Shown here one piece after another: positions 53,036 to 62,288 of a stretch of 64,000 bases of DNA. Source of the stretch: Acidobacteriota bacterium (GTDB lineage Bacteria > Acidobacteriota > Thermoanaerobaculia > Multivoradales > J023); NCBI GenBank assembly GCA_029263315.1, contig JAJCXR010000057.1, positions 62,001 to 126,000 on the forward strand, written 5' to 3'. The position numbers and the translations under genes are program-made. Every line of letters begins with the position of its first letter. Position 1 is the stretch's first letter. The notes beneath the pieces were generated by a model. That model saw only the letters and a list, made by a program, of their open reading frames with translations, was not told where the DNA came from and did no database searches.

Positions 53036-54184
53036 GTGCCGTCTGTGAAACCACCGTTCGAGCTTCAGGAGAATGTCTCGCTCGCCCCGTTGACCACTCT
53101 CGAGGTCGGCGGGGCGACCCGCTATATGGCCCAATGCAGAGACCTGAGGGAGCTGCAGGCAGCCCTCGAATGGGCTCAGGACCATCGTTTGCCGGTGTTT
53201 ACCCTTGGCGGCGGTAGCAATCTCTTGGTAGCTGATGAGGGTTTCAACGGTTTGACGGTGCGTTATCTGGAGGATACCTGGAGCCACCAGGAGGACGGCG
53301 AGGACGTTGTCTTGAGATTGGGCGCCGGTGTCGTGTGGGACCGCGCAGTGCAGCTGAGCGTAGAGCGTGGTTGGGCCGGTATCGAGTGCTTGAGCGGTAT
53401 CCCGGGGTGGGTCGGGGCGGCGCCGCTGCAGAATATCGGTGCCTACGGGCAAGAGGTGGCGGAAAGTCTCACCGCCGTCGAGGGTCTGGAGGTGGCGAGC
53501 GGACGAGCGATGCGCTGGCCGGCGGCGGACTGCGGCTTTGGCTATCGCAGTAGTTTTTTCAAGGGGTGCTGGCGCGGTCAGTATTTGATCACCAACGTTG
53601 AGCTTCGCTTGAGACGGGGGGCCCCCCGCCCGATTCGCTACGGCGAGCTGGCGCGGCGATTGGAAGCACTGGACGAGGTGCCGTCTTTGGAGGCGATCCG
53701 TCGCACCGTCTTGAGCATTCGCGCCAGCAAGTCAATGCTGCTGTCCGACGACGACGAGAACCGGCGCAGCGCTGGCTCTTTCTTCGTCAATCCAGAGGTA
53801 CCGCGATCCCTGGCGGCGGCAGCCCAAAAGGCCTGGGCAGGTCGCGGCGGCGAAGGCGAGATGCCGACTTTCGAAGCGGGCGGGGGCAGGGTCAAGCTGT
53901 CGGCCGCCTGGCTGATTGAGCGGGCCGGATTTGAACGGGGCTATGGCCTGGGCGCGGCGGGTCTGTCCAGTCGCCACACCCTGGCGCTGGTCAACCGTGG
54001 AGGGGCCCGGGCAGCGGAGATCGTCGCCTTGGCTAGGGAGATTCGTGCCGGTGTCTATCGTGCTTTTGGCGTGAGGTTGGTGCCAGAGCCCCATTTCCTC
54101 GGATTTGCCGTCGGCGTCGATAAGCTGTTGGGGAATCCGGAGGAGGCTCAGAAGGCCGTGGGACCGATGATCGACGGTAGCTGA
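53036..54184 (+). CDS. murB: UDP-N-acetylenolpyruvoylglucosamine reductase
   Basis: 382 residues. FAD-binding LGGGSNLLVADEGFNGLTVR, the glycine-rich IPGWVGAAPLQNIGAYGQEV, GFGYRSSFFK, and the catalytic Ser in RRSAGSFFVNPEVP. The C-terminal VPEPHFLG has the conserved Glu. It reduces enolpyruvyl to lactyl in UDP-MurNAc synthesis. The start is GTG 53036, or GTG 53045. It is not in a mur cluster; nth follows on the same strand. Confidence 0.93.
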   Translation: MPSVKPPFELQENVSLAPLTTLEVGGATRYMAQCRDLRELQAALEWAQDHRLPVFTLGGGSNLLVADEGFNGLTVRYLEDTWSHQEDGEDVVLRLGAGVVWDRAVQLSVERGWAGIECLSGIPGWVGAAPLQNIGAYGQEVAESLTAVEGLEVASGRAMRWPAADCGFGYRSSFFKGCWRGQYLITNVELRLRRGAPRPIRYGELARRLEALDEVPSLEAIRRTVLSIRASKSMLLSDDDENRRSAGSFFVNPEVPRSLAAAAQKAWAGRGGEGEMPTFEAGGGRVKLSAAWLIERAGFERGYGLGAAGLSSRHTLALVNRGGARAAEIVALAREIRAGVYRAFGVRLVPEPHFLGFAVGVDKLLGNPEEAQKAVGPMIDGS

Positions 54185-54265
54185 GGCGTCCGGTTTTCCC
54201 GTCGCCAAAGCTCAAGTGTTGGATCAGCAGGCATGGTGCCTCGGGAGATCCGCTACAATCGCTCA

Positions 54266-54946
54266 ATGCGACGCGACGACAAAGCTCAGCGCATCATCGA
54301 GACGCTCGATGATCTCCATCCCACCGTCCCGATTCCCTTGGATCATCAGGATCCCTTCACTCTTCTGGTGGCGGTGCTGTTGTCGGCCCAGACCACCGAC
54401 AAGAAGGTCAACGAAGTGACGCCGGCCCTCTTCGAGCGGGCTGCGGATCCCTTTGCCATGGCCCGCATGGAGGTGGAGGAAATCCGCCAGATCATCCGTC
54501 AGCTCGGTTTGGCGCCGCAGAAAGCGCGCAATCTAAGAGCCTTGGCCAACTTGCTGGTGGAGCAAGGGGGACAAGTACCCCAGAGCTTTGAAGGTCTCGA
54601 AGCGCTACCCGGGGTCGGGCACAAGACCGCTTCGGTGGTCATGGCGCAAGCCTTTGGCGAGCCGGCCTTTCCCGTCGACACCCACATTCATCGTTTGGCT
54701 GCCCGTTGGGGGCTGAGCGATGGTCATAGCGTGGCGCGGACGGAAGCCGACTTGAAGCGGGTCTTTCCCAAGGAGCGGTGGAATCGTCTGCACCTGCAGA
54801 TCATCTATTTCGGGCGAGAGCACTGCCCGGCCCGCTTTCACGATCTGTCGAGGTGTCCCATTTGTTCGTGGGCGGCCACCAAGAAACGTATTGCGGAAGA
54901 AGCGAAGAAACTGCCTGTGGGCAAGCGCCGGAGGCAGCGCGGCTGA
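54266..54946 (+). CDS. nth: endonuclease III
   Basis: 226 residues. Helix-hairpin-helix LEALPGVGHKTASVVMAQAF with the catalytic Lys, then FPVDTHIHRLAARWGL with the catalytic Asp. It cuts oxidised pyrimidines and abasic sites. The C-terminal iron-sulfur region is altered: CPARFHDLSRCPICSW has three Cys with C-x9-C-x2-C spacing and no fourth Cys, unlike the usual C-x6-C-x2-C-x5-C. The start at 54266 was preferred over 54233. Confidence 0.92.
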   Translation: MRRDDKAQRIIETLDDLHPTVPIPLDHQDPFTLLVAVLLSAQTTDKKVNEVTPALFERAADPFAMARMEVEEIRQIIRQLGLAPQKARNLRALANLLVEQGGQVPQSFEGLEALPGVGHKTASVVMAQAFGEPAFPVDTHIHRLAARWGLSDGHSVARTEADLKRVFPKERWNRLHLQIIYFGREHCPARFHDLSRCPICSWAATKKRIAEEAKKLPVGKRRRQRG

Positions 54947-55073
54947 GTCCGGCGGTGCCGGTATGAACCCACGGGAGTCTCCGTGCGTACCTGCACCGTG
55001 TAGAGTGAATACAGGATGATGAACGACACCTCCCGGCAGCGACCGGGGCAATCGGTGAGGGAAGAGTGACGTG

Positions 55074-56246
55074 ATGCGTTTAGCGGTGGTTTGTTATCCA
55101 ACCTATGGCGGTAGCGGGGTCGTGGCGACGGAGCTTGCCCAGCAACTGGCGTCCCGCGGCAATGAGGTCCACGTGATCTCCTACGAGCCACCGTTTCGAT
55201 TTTCGGAACAACCGAATCTCTTCTTTCATCGCGTCGAGGTCAGTGACTATCCACTCTTTCGCTACCAACCCTATTCGCTGAATCTGGCCAACAAGCTCAT
55301 CGAGCTGGTCGAAGAGTACGGGGTAGAGGTGGTGCACAGCCACTATGCCATTCCCCACGCCCAGGCGGCTTGGATGGCGCGGGAGGTGCTCCGGGAGGAG
55401 CGTAAGCTCGATGTGAAGTTGGCCTGCACCTTGCACGGAACGGACATCACCTTGGTGGGCAAGGAGCGCAGCTTTTTCGAGCTGACGCGATTCGCCATCC
55501 AGCGTCAAGATTTGCTGACTGCGCCGAGCGCCTGGTTGGCGGAGGAGACCCAGCGGGAGTTCCACACGACGGATCACAACATCGAGGTCATTCCCAATTT
55601 CGTGGATCTGGAGCGCTTTCGGCCCGGCGATGGCTCGGAGATTCGGCGGCAGCTGGGTGCCGAAGGTTGCGACTTGATCACCCATGTGTCGAACTTTCGT
55701 CCGGTCAAGCGGGTCGAAGATGTCATTCGAGGTTTTGCCGTATTGCGCCGTTCCCGTAAGGCGGTGCTCGCCCTTGTGGGGGATGGTCCAGACTTGGCGA
55801 AGGCAGAGAAATTAGCCCAGATCCTCAAGGTGCGGGACGACGTGCGCATCTTGGGCAAGCTCGATCGCCTGGAAAGCATTCTCCAGGCGACGGATCTCTT
55901 CTTTCTACCGAGTGTGGCGGAGAGCTTTGGCCTATCGGCTCTGGAAGCCCAAGCCTGCGGCGTGCCGGTGATCGGGTATCACGCCGGCGGATTGCCGGAG
56001 GTGGTGATCGACGGCGAGACTGGCATCCTGTGCCCGGAAGGGGGGGATGTCTGCATGGGGAGCCTGGGGGCAGATCTCCTGCAAGACACGGAACGTTGGC
56101 AGGGGATGCGCACGGCGTCGCGTCGCAACGCCGAGCGTTTTGCAGCCGGTCCCATCGTCGAAGCCTATGAGAAGGCTTTGTGCCGTTTGATCCATTCGGG
56201 CTCCTCCGGTGGCCCGCAGCCCGCAGAAGACTGCCTGCAGCGTTGA
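55074..56246 (+). CDS. bshA: N-acetyl-alpha-D-glucosaminyl L-malate synthase-type glycosyltransferase
   Basis: About 390 residues, GT4 family. The N-terminus VVCYPTYGGSGVVATELAQQ and GNEVHVISYEPPFRFSE are the BshA signature; HSHYAIPHA, CTLHGTDITLVG and the donor site FFLPSVAESFGLSALEAQAC complete it. BshA joins GlcNAc to malate, the first step of bacillithiol synthesis. The later-step genes bshB and bshC are not in this window. Start ATG 55074 (GTG 55071 also possible), GAGGGAAGAG upstream. Confidence 0.9.
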   Translation: MRLAVVCYPTYGGSGVVATELAQQLASRGNEVHVISYEPPFRFSEQPNLFFHRVEVSDYPLFRYQPYSLNLANKLIELVEEYGVEVVHSHYAIPHAQAAWMAREVLREERKLDVKLACTLHGTDITLVGKERSFFELTRFAIQRQDLLTAPSAWLAEETQREFHTTDHNIEVIPNFVDLERFRPGDGSEIRRQLGAEGCDLITHVSNFRPVKRVEDVIRGFAVLRRSRKAVLALVGDGPDLAKAEKLAQILKVRDDVRILGKLDRLESILQATDLFFLPSVAESFGLSALEAQACGVPVIGYHAGGLPEVVIDGETGILCPEGGDVCMGSLGADLLQDTERWQGMRTASRRNAERFAAGPIVEAYEKALCRLIHSGSSGGPQPAEDCLQR

Positions 56247-56339
56247 GTCCGAGCCGATTTTTCTGCAATCGCCGTTGGATTTGAGACTTCTTTTTCGTCA
56301 GTTGTTTCCAAAGGTTCATCAACCCGAGGAGGACTGACC

Positions 56340-57305
56340 ATGCCCCGCGATCCGAGATACATCTTAGCCAACAGCCTGCAGCACGTCGTCGACGTGGTGC
56401 ACCAGAACCGCTTTCTCTTGAGTCCGTCGAAAGAGCTGAACGAGCGTTTTCTGAGCGTCCTTGGCAGGGCGCAGAAGAAGCACGAGATTACGGTTTGCGC
56501 CGCGGTGGTGATGGCGTCGCACTACCACCTGCTCTTGCGTCCACGGGACGGTCAACACTTGGCGGACTTCATGTGTTGTTTCAAGACCAACCTGGCCAAA
56601 GAGATCGGACACCGGTTGCGCGGTCTGCGAGGGCATTTCTTTGCTCGGCGCTACCACGCCTCGATGGTCAGCGACGAGGAAGCCGCGCAGGTTCAGGTGC
56701 TGCGTTACATCCTGAGCCACGGAGTCAAGGAAAACCTTGTCGATACGGTGCGGCAGTGGCCCGGCGTCCACAGCGCTCTGGCGTTGATCGAGGGAGTACC
56801 GCTGCGAGCGCCCGAGCTCAAGCGCCCGTCGACGACGAAAACCTCCTTGAACGACGAAGGCGCCGAGAACGGCGTCGATGTCGATGCAGGGTACGTCGTT
56901 CTGTCACCGCTTCCCTGTTGGCAGCACTTTGACGAGGTCGTCTGGCGTCAAGAAATCAGCGAGATGGTCGACGATATCGATGCGCAGGCTGCTGCCCTCA
57001 GGCGGAGCACTGGCAGAACGAGCCTGGGCGTCGCGGCGGTGTTGGCCCAGGACCCCTACTATTCGCCGGAACAAGTCGACACCTCACCACAGCCGCGTTT
57101 CCATGCGGTGGGCAAACAGGTCCTGGAAGGTCTCGTCGAAGCTTGGCGTCAAGTGCTGGCTGCCTTCGCCAGGGCGTCGGCGGCACTTCGGTCCGGAGAT
57201 CGCAGCGCAAGGTTCCCGGAAGGGACCTTCCCACCGGCGTTACCTTTTGTGCCATTCAAGGTCCCTGGGGCCGGCGTCCTCGGGGGGCGTGGTCAGCCCG
57301 CTTGA
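56340..57305 (+). CDS. REP-associated tyrosine transposase (RAYT-like)
   Basis: 321 residues. Y1_Tnp fold: a HUH motif VVMASHYHLLLRPRD (His61, His63), then HFFARRYHASMVSDEEAAQV and QVLRYILSHGVKENLVDT supplying the tyrosine. GAGGAGGA six bases before ATG. The C-terminal half is longer than in typical members and unrecognised. No terminal inverted repeats of an IS200 element were seen around it, so it is likely a domesticated single-copy RAYT acting on dispersed REP-like repeats. Confidence 0.85.
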   Translation: MPRDPRYILANSLQHVVDVVHQNRFLLSPSKELNERFLSVLGRAQKKHEITVCAAVVMASHYHLLLRPRDGQHLADFMCCFKTNLAKEIGHRLRGLRGHFFARRYHASMVSDEEAAQVQVLRYILSHGVKENLVDTVRQWPGVHSALALIEGVPLRAPELKRPSTTKTSLNDEGAENGVDVDAGYVVLSPLPCWQHFDEVVWRQEISEMVDDIDAQAAALRRSTGRTSLGVAAVLAQDPYYSPEQVDTSPQPRFHAVGKQVLEGLVEAWRQVLAAFARASAALRSGDRSARFPEGTFPPALPFVPFKVPGAGVLGGRGQPA

Positions 57306-57502
57306 GGCCGTGGTCGGCGAGCCTTGCCGGAAAGGTGAGTCGATGGGCCCAAGGAAAACCTCTGAAATCCGGGTCGATGTCGAGCCCCCAGCCCGACTTG
57401 GGTGGAGGTGTGCGCGAGCGGAGGTCGGGGATGGCAGGCGGCTGGAAATGGGAAGCGAGAAGGTGGTCGAGGCGTCAATATCCGGGGCCTCTCATAGGGG
57501 TG

Positions 57503-57550
57503 GGTGGCACCGTTGGGTGGGCGTCCGGGGTGGCACCGTCGGGCGTCCGA
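57503..57550 (+). repeat. 26-bp direct repeat downstream of the RAYT gene
   Basis: Two units starting ggtggcaccgt(t/c)ggg, the second lacking four bases, ending in cgtccg. They sit just before the stop of the convergent sulfatase gene. Confidence 0.75.
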
Positions 57551-57554
57551 GTAG

Positions 57555-59927
57555 CTATTCTTCGAGGCGGGCCAGGAGCTCGCGTAGCAGGGGGGCCTTG
57601 GGATGATTGGGAGCCGCCTCGAGGTTGCGTAGCAGATGGGGACGGGCGAGGTCGGGTTGGCCGAGGGGGCCGGCGTAGAGGAGGATTAGCTCGTAGTGGA
57701 TATTCCAGTTGTCGGGCTCGGAGCGCAAGAGGGCGGTGAAGACCTCAACGGCTTGTGGGTACGCTTGTTGACGTTTGAGGAGCAGCCCTAGGTTGAGTTG
57801 TGCGGTGGTGTAGGTGGGATCGGCTTCGACGGCCCGGCGGTAGGCGTTGGCGGCCTGCTGGGGTCGACCGAGCTCTTCGAGGGCGAAGGCGAGGGCATTC
57901 CAGGACGGCGCCAGGCCGGGATCGAGCTCGACGGCTTGTCGGGCCAGGGACTCGGCGGCTGACCAGTCTTGACGTTGCAACGCCAGGGCCGCCAAGTTGC
58001 CGAAGGGGACGGCGTCATCGGGGGTGTCGCGGGTCAAGCGCTGCCAAATGGCTTCCGCCTCGGCCACTTGACCTTGACGGGCGAGGGTTTCGGCGCGGGC
58101 GTTGTCGTCGGCCCGGGGATCGTCTTGCTCGGCGAGGAGACGGCCCATGCGGGCATGCAGCTCGGGGTCCCCCGGCAGGTGGACGACGGCTCGATCGTAG
58201 AGGGCCGCCACTTCGTTGCCCCGGCCAGCCTGCTGTAGGTATTGGGCCAACAAGAGCCAGGGCTCCAATTGTTGCGGATCGGACTGCAAGGCGCTTTCGC
58301 TGAGCTCGATGGCTCGGTCAAAGTTGCCTCGACGGGCTTCGAGGCCGGCCAGGCTGAGGCCGGCAGCGGAATCTCCAGGATAATAACCGAGCATTTGCTC
58401 GAGGACGGCGACGGCGGAGGGCAGGTCGCCGTCGGCGAAATAGAGGCGCGAGGCATGGAGCAAGCCTTGGTGATTGCGAGGATCCCGCCGCAGAATGTCC
58501 CGCAGCAGCGTCTGGGCCGTAGCGGCGCTCCCTTCGGCGATCAATCCCTCGACTTGTTGCATCGTATGGTGGAGATCGATCATCGTCTTGGGGTCTGGAC
58601 GATCGGCGGTGGCCGCCATCGCGGCACCGCTGGTGGCGGTGTATCCCAAGCTGGCGAGCTTGGCGCGGCTCTCGGCGTCCAGGACCAGCCGGTTGTCGAC
58701 CGTGGCCGACGATTCATTGAAGATTTCGAGCTGCTGCGCCAACTCGGCGACTATCTCTTGGTGAGCCCCATGACGGTTCGAGGATTCGGACGGATCGTCG
58801 TCCAGGTTGTAGAGCTCCGGGCTGGGCGCCGCGATGTATTTCCATGGCGCTCGCCGCAGGGTGGCCAAGGGCTCCCAGCCGTAGAGAAAGAGGGGATCGA
58901 GGGATTCGGCATAGAGATCCCGCGTCGGGCTGGTTTGCCCTTGCCAGAAGGGCAGCAAGCTGTGACCGGCGCTGGCGGGACCGCTGCTCTCGAAGCCCTG
59001 CAGGTCGAGCAGGGTGGGAAGGAGGTCCACTTGCGACACCGGCTCCCCATAGCGCAGGCCCCGTGGACCTTCGGGAAGGCGCATGAACCAAGGGATTTGT
59101 AGGGTGGCGTCGTAGGCCAGCAGGCCATGGGTAGCTTCCCCGTGCTCACCGAGGCTCTCGCCGTGATCGGCGATGGCAGCGACCACCACCGGCTGCTCGG
59201 CGGACAATTTGGGATGGCTCAGGAGACGACCGATCTCGCCGTCCATGTAGGCGATTTCGCCCAGGTAGGGTTGCTCCGGGAAGCGATCGTCAAAGGGGGC
59301 CGGCGGAGCGTAGGAAGCGTGGGGATCGAAGAGGTGGACCCAGAGGAAGAAGGGCTGGTCGTCGGTGAGGTCGTCGAGCCATTGCCAAGCCATATCGACG
59401 GTGGCGCCACCGAGGCGTTCGCTGATCATCCGTGCTTCCTCGGTCTTACCTTGACCGAGGGTGTCGTCGTAGACCTCGAAACCCTGATCCAAGCCGTAGC
59501 GCCGTTCGAGGACGGCGGCGGAGAGGAACGCGGCGGTACGGAAGCCGTGGCTGTGCAGCTGTTCCGCCAGGGTCACCGATTCCGCGGCTAGTCGATGGCG
59601 TCCATTGCTGCGCACGCCGTGTTGGGGTGGATACAAACCGGTCATCAGGCTAGCGTGGGTCGGCAGGGTGATGGGCGACACGGCATAGGCCCGTTCCATG
59701 ACGATGCCTTGCTGCGCCAGCCTGGTCAGAGCCGGTGTGGCACCGGCGGGCCCGCCATAGGGCTCGAGGTGGTCGGCACGGGTGGTATCGAGGGTCAGCA
59801 GCAGGACGGAAAAAGGACCTCGGGCGATGGACGGAGAGGCTTCCTGAGATGTGCCCTGCGGCCCTTGGCAACCCCATAACGCGATGAGGCAACAGAAGGT
59901 GGCTGAAGACTTGATGAGCTGGTGCAC
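57555..59927 (-). CDS. sulfatase-superfamily lipoprotein with TPR domain
   Basis: About 790 residues. A lipoprotein signal (KSSATFCCLIALWGCQG, lipobox LWGC) precedes an alkaline-phosphatase-superfamily domain: LLLTLDTTRADHLEPYGG with metal-binding Asp, SPITLPTHASLMTGLYPPQH with Thr where sulfatases have the formylglycine Cys/Ser, and AAIADHGESLGEHGEATHG. About 300 residues of TPR repeats follow. The Thr suggests a phosphatase or transferase rather than a classic sulfatase. GTG 59927 has AGGG seven bases upstream; ATG 59933 abuts that site. Confidence 0.87.
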   Translation of the reverse strand: MHQLIKSSATFCCLIALWGCQGPQGTSQEASPSIARGPFSVLLLTLDTTRADHLEPYGGPAGATPALTRLAQQGIVMERAYAVSPITLPTHASLMTGLYPPQHGVRSNGRHRLAAESVTLAEQLHSHGFRTAAFLSAAVLERRYGLDQGFEVYDDTLGQGKTEEARMISERLGGATVDMAWQWLDDLTDDQPFFLWVHLFDPHASYAPPAPFDDRFPEQPYLGEIAYMDGEIGRLLSHPKLSAEQPVVVAAIADHGESLGEHGEATHGLLAYDATLQIPWFMRLPEGPRGLRYGEPVSQVDLLPTLLDLQGFESSGPASAGHSLLPFWQGQTSPTRDLYAESLDPLFLYGWEPLATLRRAPWKYIAAPSPELYNLDDDPSESSNRHGAHQEIVAELAQQLEIFNESSATVDNRLVLDAESRAKLASLGYTATSGAAMAATADRPDPKTMIDLHHTMQQVEGLIAEGSAATAQTLLRDILRRDPRNHQGLLHASRLYFADGDLPSAVAVLEQMLGYYPGDSAAGLSLAGLEARRGNFDRAIELSESALQSDPQQLEPWLLLAQYLQQAGRGNEVAALYDRAVVHLPGDPELHARMGRLLAEQDDPRADDNARAETLARQGQVAEAEAIWQRLTRDTPDDAVPFGNLAALALQRQDWSAAESLARQAVELDPGLAPSWNALAFALEELGRPQQAANAYRRAVEADPTYTTAQLNLGLLLKRQQAYPQAVEVFTALLRSEPDNWNIHYELILLYAGPLGQPDLARPHLLRNLEAAPNHPKAPLLRELLARLEE

Positions 59928-60073
59928 GATCATTCCCTGGGGCAACGAAGGGGTTGAAGGTCGTCCGGCAGGTGGATCGAATTGTCTTCGTCCCGTCGCC
60001 AAACACACCAAAACCTACCTGGTCGATTCGCAGACCAGCATCCTGATTCAGGCGGAGTAGCTGCTCAGCCGGT

Positions 60074-60364
60074 TTAGCGACCGAAGTTGATGGCCCCCGG
60101 GTTGGAGCTGGAACCGGACTTCGGCGGCTGCGCGGTCAGCCAAAGCCAGATGCCGGTGATCGCCAAGCCTGCCGCTCCGGTCAATACACCGACCAGGTTG
60201 GATACCAGGATCCCAACGAGGATCGACACCACGACCACCACCGTCAAGATGGTGAGGATCAGGCTTTTTCGGCGCACTTCCTCGATGCCACCGGTTCCCA
60301 AACAACAGCGTTTGTACTTCTTGCCACTTCCACAAGGACACGGATCATTTCTTCCTGTGCTCAT
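60074..60364 (-). CDS. SEC-C zinc-motif membrane protein
   Basis: 96 residues. The N-terminus TGRNDPCPCGSGKKYKRCCL is the SEC-C zinc-binding motif found at the SecA tail. Two hydrophobic segments follow (LILTILTVVVVVSILVGILV and VLTGAAGLAITGIWLWLTA). It is probably a small membrane protein with a zinc tail on the cytoplasmic side; its role is unknown. It overlaps the end of the cyclase gene by 20 bases on the same strand. Confidence 0.85.
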   Translation of the reverse strand: MSTGRNDPCPCGSGKKYKRCCLGTGGIEEVRRKSLILTILTVVVVVSILVGILVSNLVGVLTGAAGLAITGIWLWLTAQPPKSGSSSNPGAINFGR

Positions 60365-62288
60365 GGGGGGAGGATATCACCTCTTGTTCGGTAGGCGGCA
60401 AGCTACACCTTGTGGGGTGGTGTAGCACCCTCCCCAGGGCGGCGGCGGTGAAGGCCAGCGGGTAGAGCTTTTCGAAATACCAGAGATTGGCGAAGTAGAA
60501 ACCGATGGGGGTTGGCTCGAGATGGGCGGCGGTCTCAAGACATTGCATGAGGTAGGCCGCTCCACCCTGGACGGCGCGCTCGACATGCTGCCCACGACGA
60601 CTCGCCAGGGCCTCGACCGCCAAGGCCGTTTCTTCCATGGAAGACACCACGCCGGCGGCACCCCCCCAGCCTCCGTCGTCATTCTGTGCCTCCAGGAGCC
60701 AGGCCTCGGCGCGGCTGGCCTCCTGGGCCATGGCTTGGGGGTGCCAGGTGAGCAGCGTGTCGAGGGCCCGCAGCACCTTGGCGGTGCCGTAGGTTGGATT
60801 CTCTTGCTCAGGGGCTTTTTCATTGCCAAACCACAGGGGGACCCAACTGCCGTCCTGCCGCTGGCTGCGGCGCAGGTATTCCAAGGCGCGCAGCGCCGAG
60901 CTTTCGACGGCGCCGGAGAGGCTGGGCGGCAAACTTTGGCGCCAGGCGGCGAAGGCTCGCAAGGTGTGGGCCGTCAAGTCGGGGGAGCTGCGGTCAAAGG
61001 GGAGCTTGCCCCAGCCGCGGCAGAAAGTCGGGATTCCGCCGTCCCGATTCTGCAATTGAATCAACCATTGCACGCCGGCTTCGGCGGCCCGCCGGCAGCG
61101 TCCATCGGCATCGTCGAAATGCCGTAGGGCGAGAAGGGCTGCGGGGGTGTCGTCGGCGTCGGGCACCCCGCCGGGTAGGTCGGTCCAGGCCCAGCCGCCG
61201 GGGGCAGCGCCGGTGAAAGGGTGGATCTCACGGAATTGCTGCGCCAGGAGCCATTCCTTGAGACGGTGGAGGGTGGCCTCGTCGAGACCTTGGGGCAGGC
61301 CATCGGCGGGGCTCAAACCTTGGATCGACAGGCTGGTCACCCACGTGGCGAGATCGATGTCGATGGGCCAGCTGCCATCGTCGGCCACGCTGTCGGCCAG
61401 GAAAGCGAGGCTGCGCTGCACCACCGGATGGTCCACCTGGCCGCTCCCCGCCAGGCACATGGTGACGAAGGAGGTCAAGGGAATAGCTTCCAGGTAGCCG
61501 CCGCTGGTCGGCTGTAGGGCGCCGAGGCGTCGCAGGGTAACGGCGCGGCAGGAACGACGCAGCCACCGCAGCAACGGGTTGTGGGACGGAGCGTGATGGT
61601 GCTGCAGTTGGCCGACGGCGATCAAGGCGGGAAGGGCATAGCTGACCACCGGCAGTCCGAGAAATCCAAAAAGGCGTTGCGGTAGGGTCGCCAGCTCGAA
61701 GGGGAGCCCCGGAGTGCGGCGTAGGGCCTGGCCGGGATCCCCCAGCACGCCGGCCAACGAGCACATGGCGAGAATAGGGGCGGAGAACGTCCGATCCTCG
61801 CCGTAGATCCCTTCGATGCCATGGCCCAGGCTTGCGGGATCAAGGCTGCCAAAATGATGACGCATCCACCCGGCGGCTGCCTCGATGGCAGGCCGGTGAC
61901 GCTCTTCGCCAGCGGCGCTGAGCGTCGCCCAACACAGGGTGGTGGTGCTGGGGTGACTGGCGCTACGTACCGTGTCGCCCCAGCCGCCGTCGTGGTTGGC
62001 ATGGCGGGTCAGCCAATCCAGACCGTCGGAGCGCCGCTGCCGCCACGCCGGGGAGGCCAGATCCGGTCGCTGTGTTAGGACGCAGTGGATGGCGAAGGTC
62101 GCCGTCGCCGTCGATAGGGCGCTGGCAGAGAGCTCCCCCCGCCAGTGCCCGGCGTCGTTCATCTCATCCCGTAGCAGGTCGCATACCCGGTGCCAGGCAC
62201 CTCGGAGGGGTCCTGAATCACCTCGACCGGTGCCAGGCACTTCTTTGGAAGCATCGGGCAACGGCATTTCTTTCAGTGTCGGGCTCAT
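60345..62288 (-). CDS. squalene-hopene cyclase-type terpene cyclase
   Basis: About 647 residues. QW-type repeats are visible (DGGWGDTVR, GSWPIDIDLATWV, DGGIPTFCRGWG, DGSWVPLWFGNE, DGGWGGAAGV). The class II acid motif DxDD reads GGVPDADDTPAALLAL near residue 376. This family folds and cyclises squalene or related isoprenoids at the membrane. Whether it makes hopene is unproven; the sequence is diverged at the N-terminus, which carries two REP-like repeat copies. ATG 62288 overlaps the upstream gene's stop (ATGA). Confidence 0.82.
   Translation of the reverse strand: MSPTLKEMPLPDASKEVPGTGRGDSGPLRGAWHRVCDLLRDEMNDAGHWRGELSASALSTATATFAIHCVLTQRPDLASPAWRQRRSDGLDWLTRHANHDGGWGDTVRSASHPSTTTLCWATLSAAGEERHRPAIEAAAGWMRHHFGSLDPASLGHGIEGIYGEDRTFSAPILAMCSLAGVLGDPGQALRRTPGLPFELATLPQRLFGFLGLPVVSYALPALIAVGQLQHHHAPSHNPLLRWLRRSCRAVTLRRLGALQPTSGGYLEAIPLTSFVTMCLAGSGQVDHPVVQRSLAFLADSVADDGSWPIDIDLATWVTSLSIQGLSPADGLPQGLDEATLHRLKEWLLAQQFREIHPFTGAAPGGWAWTDLPGGVPDADDTPAALLALRHFDDADGRCRRAAEAGVQWLIQLQNRDGGIPTFCRGWGKLPFDRSSPDLTAHTLRAFAAWRQSLPPSLSGAVESSALRALEYLRRSQRQDGSWVPLWFGNEKAPEQENPTYGTAKVLRALDTLLTWHPQAMAQEASRAEAWLLEAQNDDGGWGGAAGVVSSMEETALAVEALASRRGQHVERAVQGGAAYLMQCLETAAHLEPTPIGFYFANLWYFEKLYPLAFTAAALGRVLHHPTRCSLPPTEQEVISSPHEHRKK
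62187..62241. repeat. pair of REP-like palindromic repeats inside a coding region
   Basis: ccggtgccaggcac occurs at 62187-62200 and 62227-62240, 40 bases apart and read in two different frames. ggtgccaggcac is a near-palindrome. It lies in the unconserved 5' part of the terpene cyclase. Confidence 0.7.

Noticed and set aside
56340..57305. Complete IS200/IS605 element
   Set aside because: No terminal structures, no tnpB and no duplicated target were seen; the RAYT reading is better.
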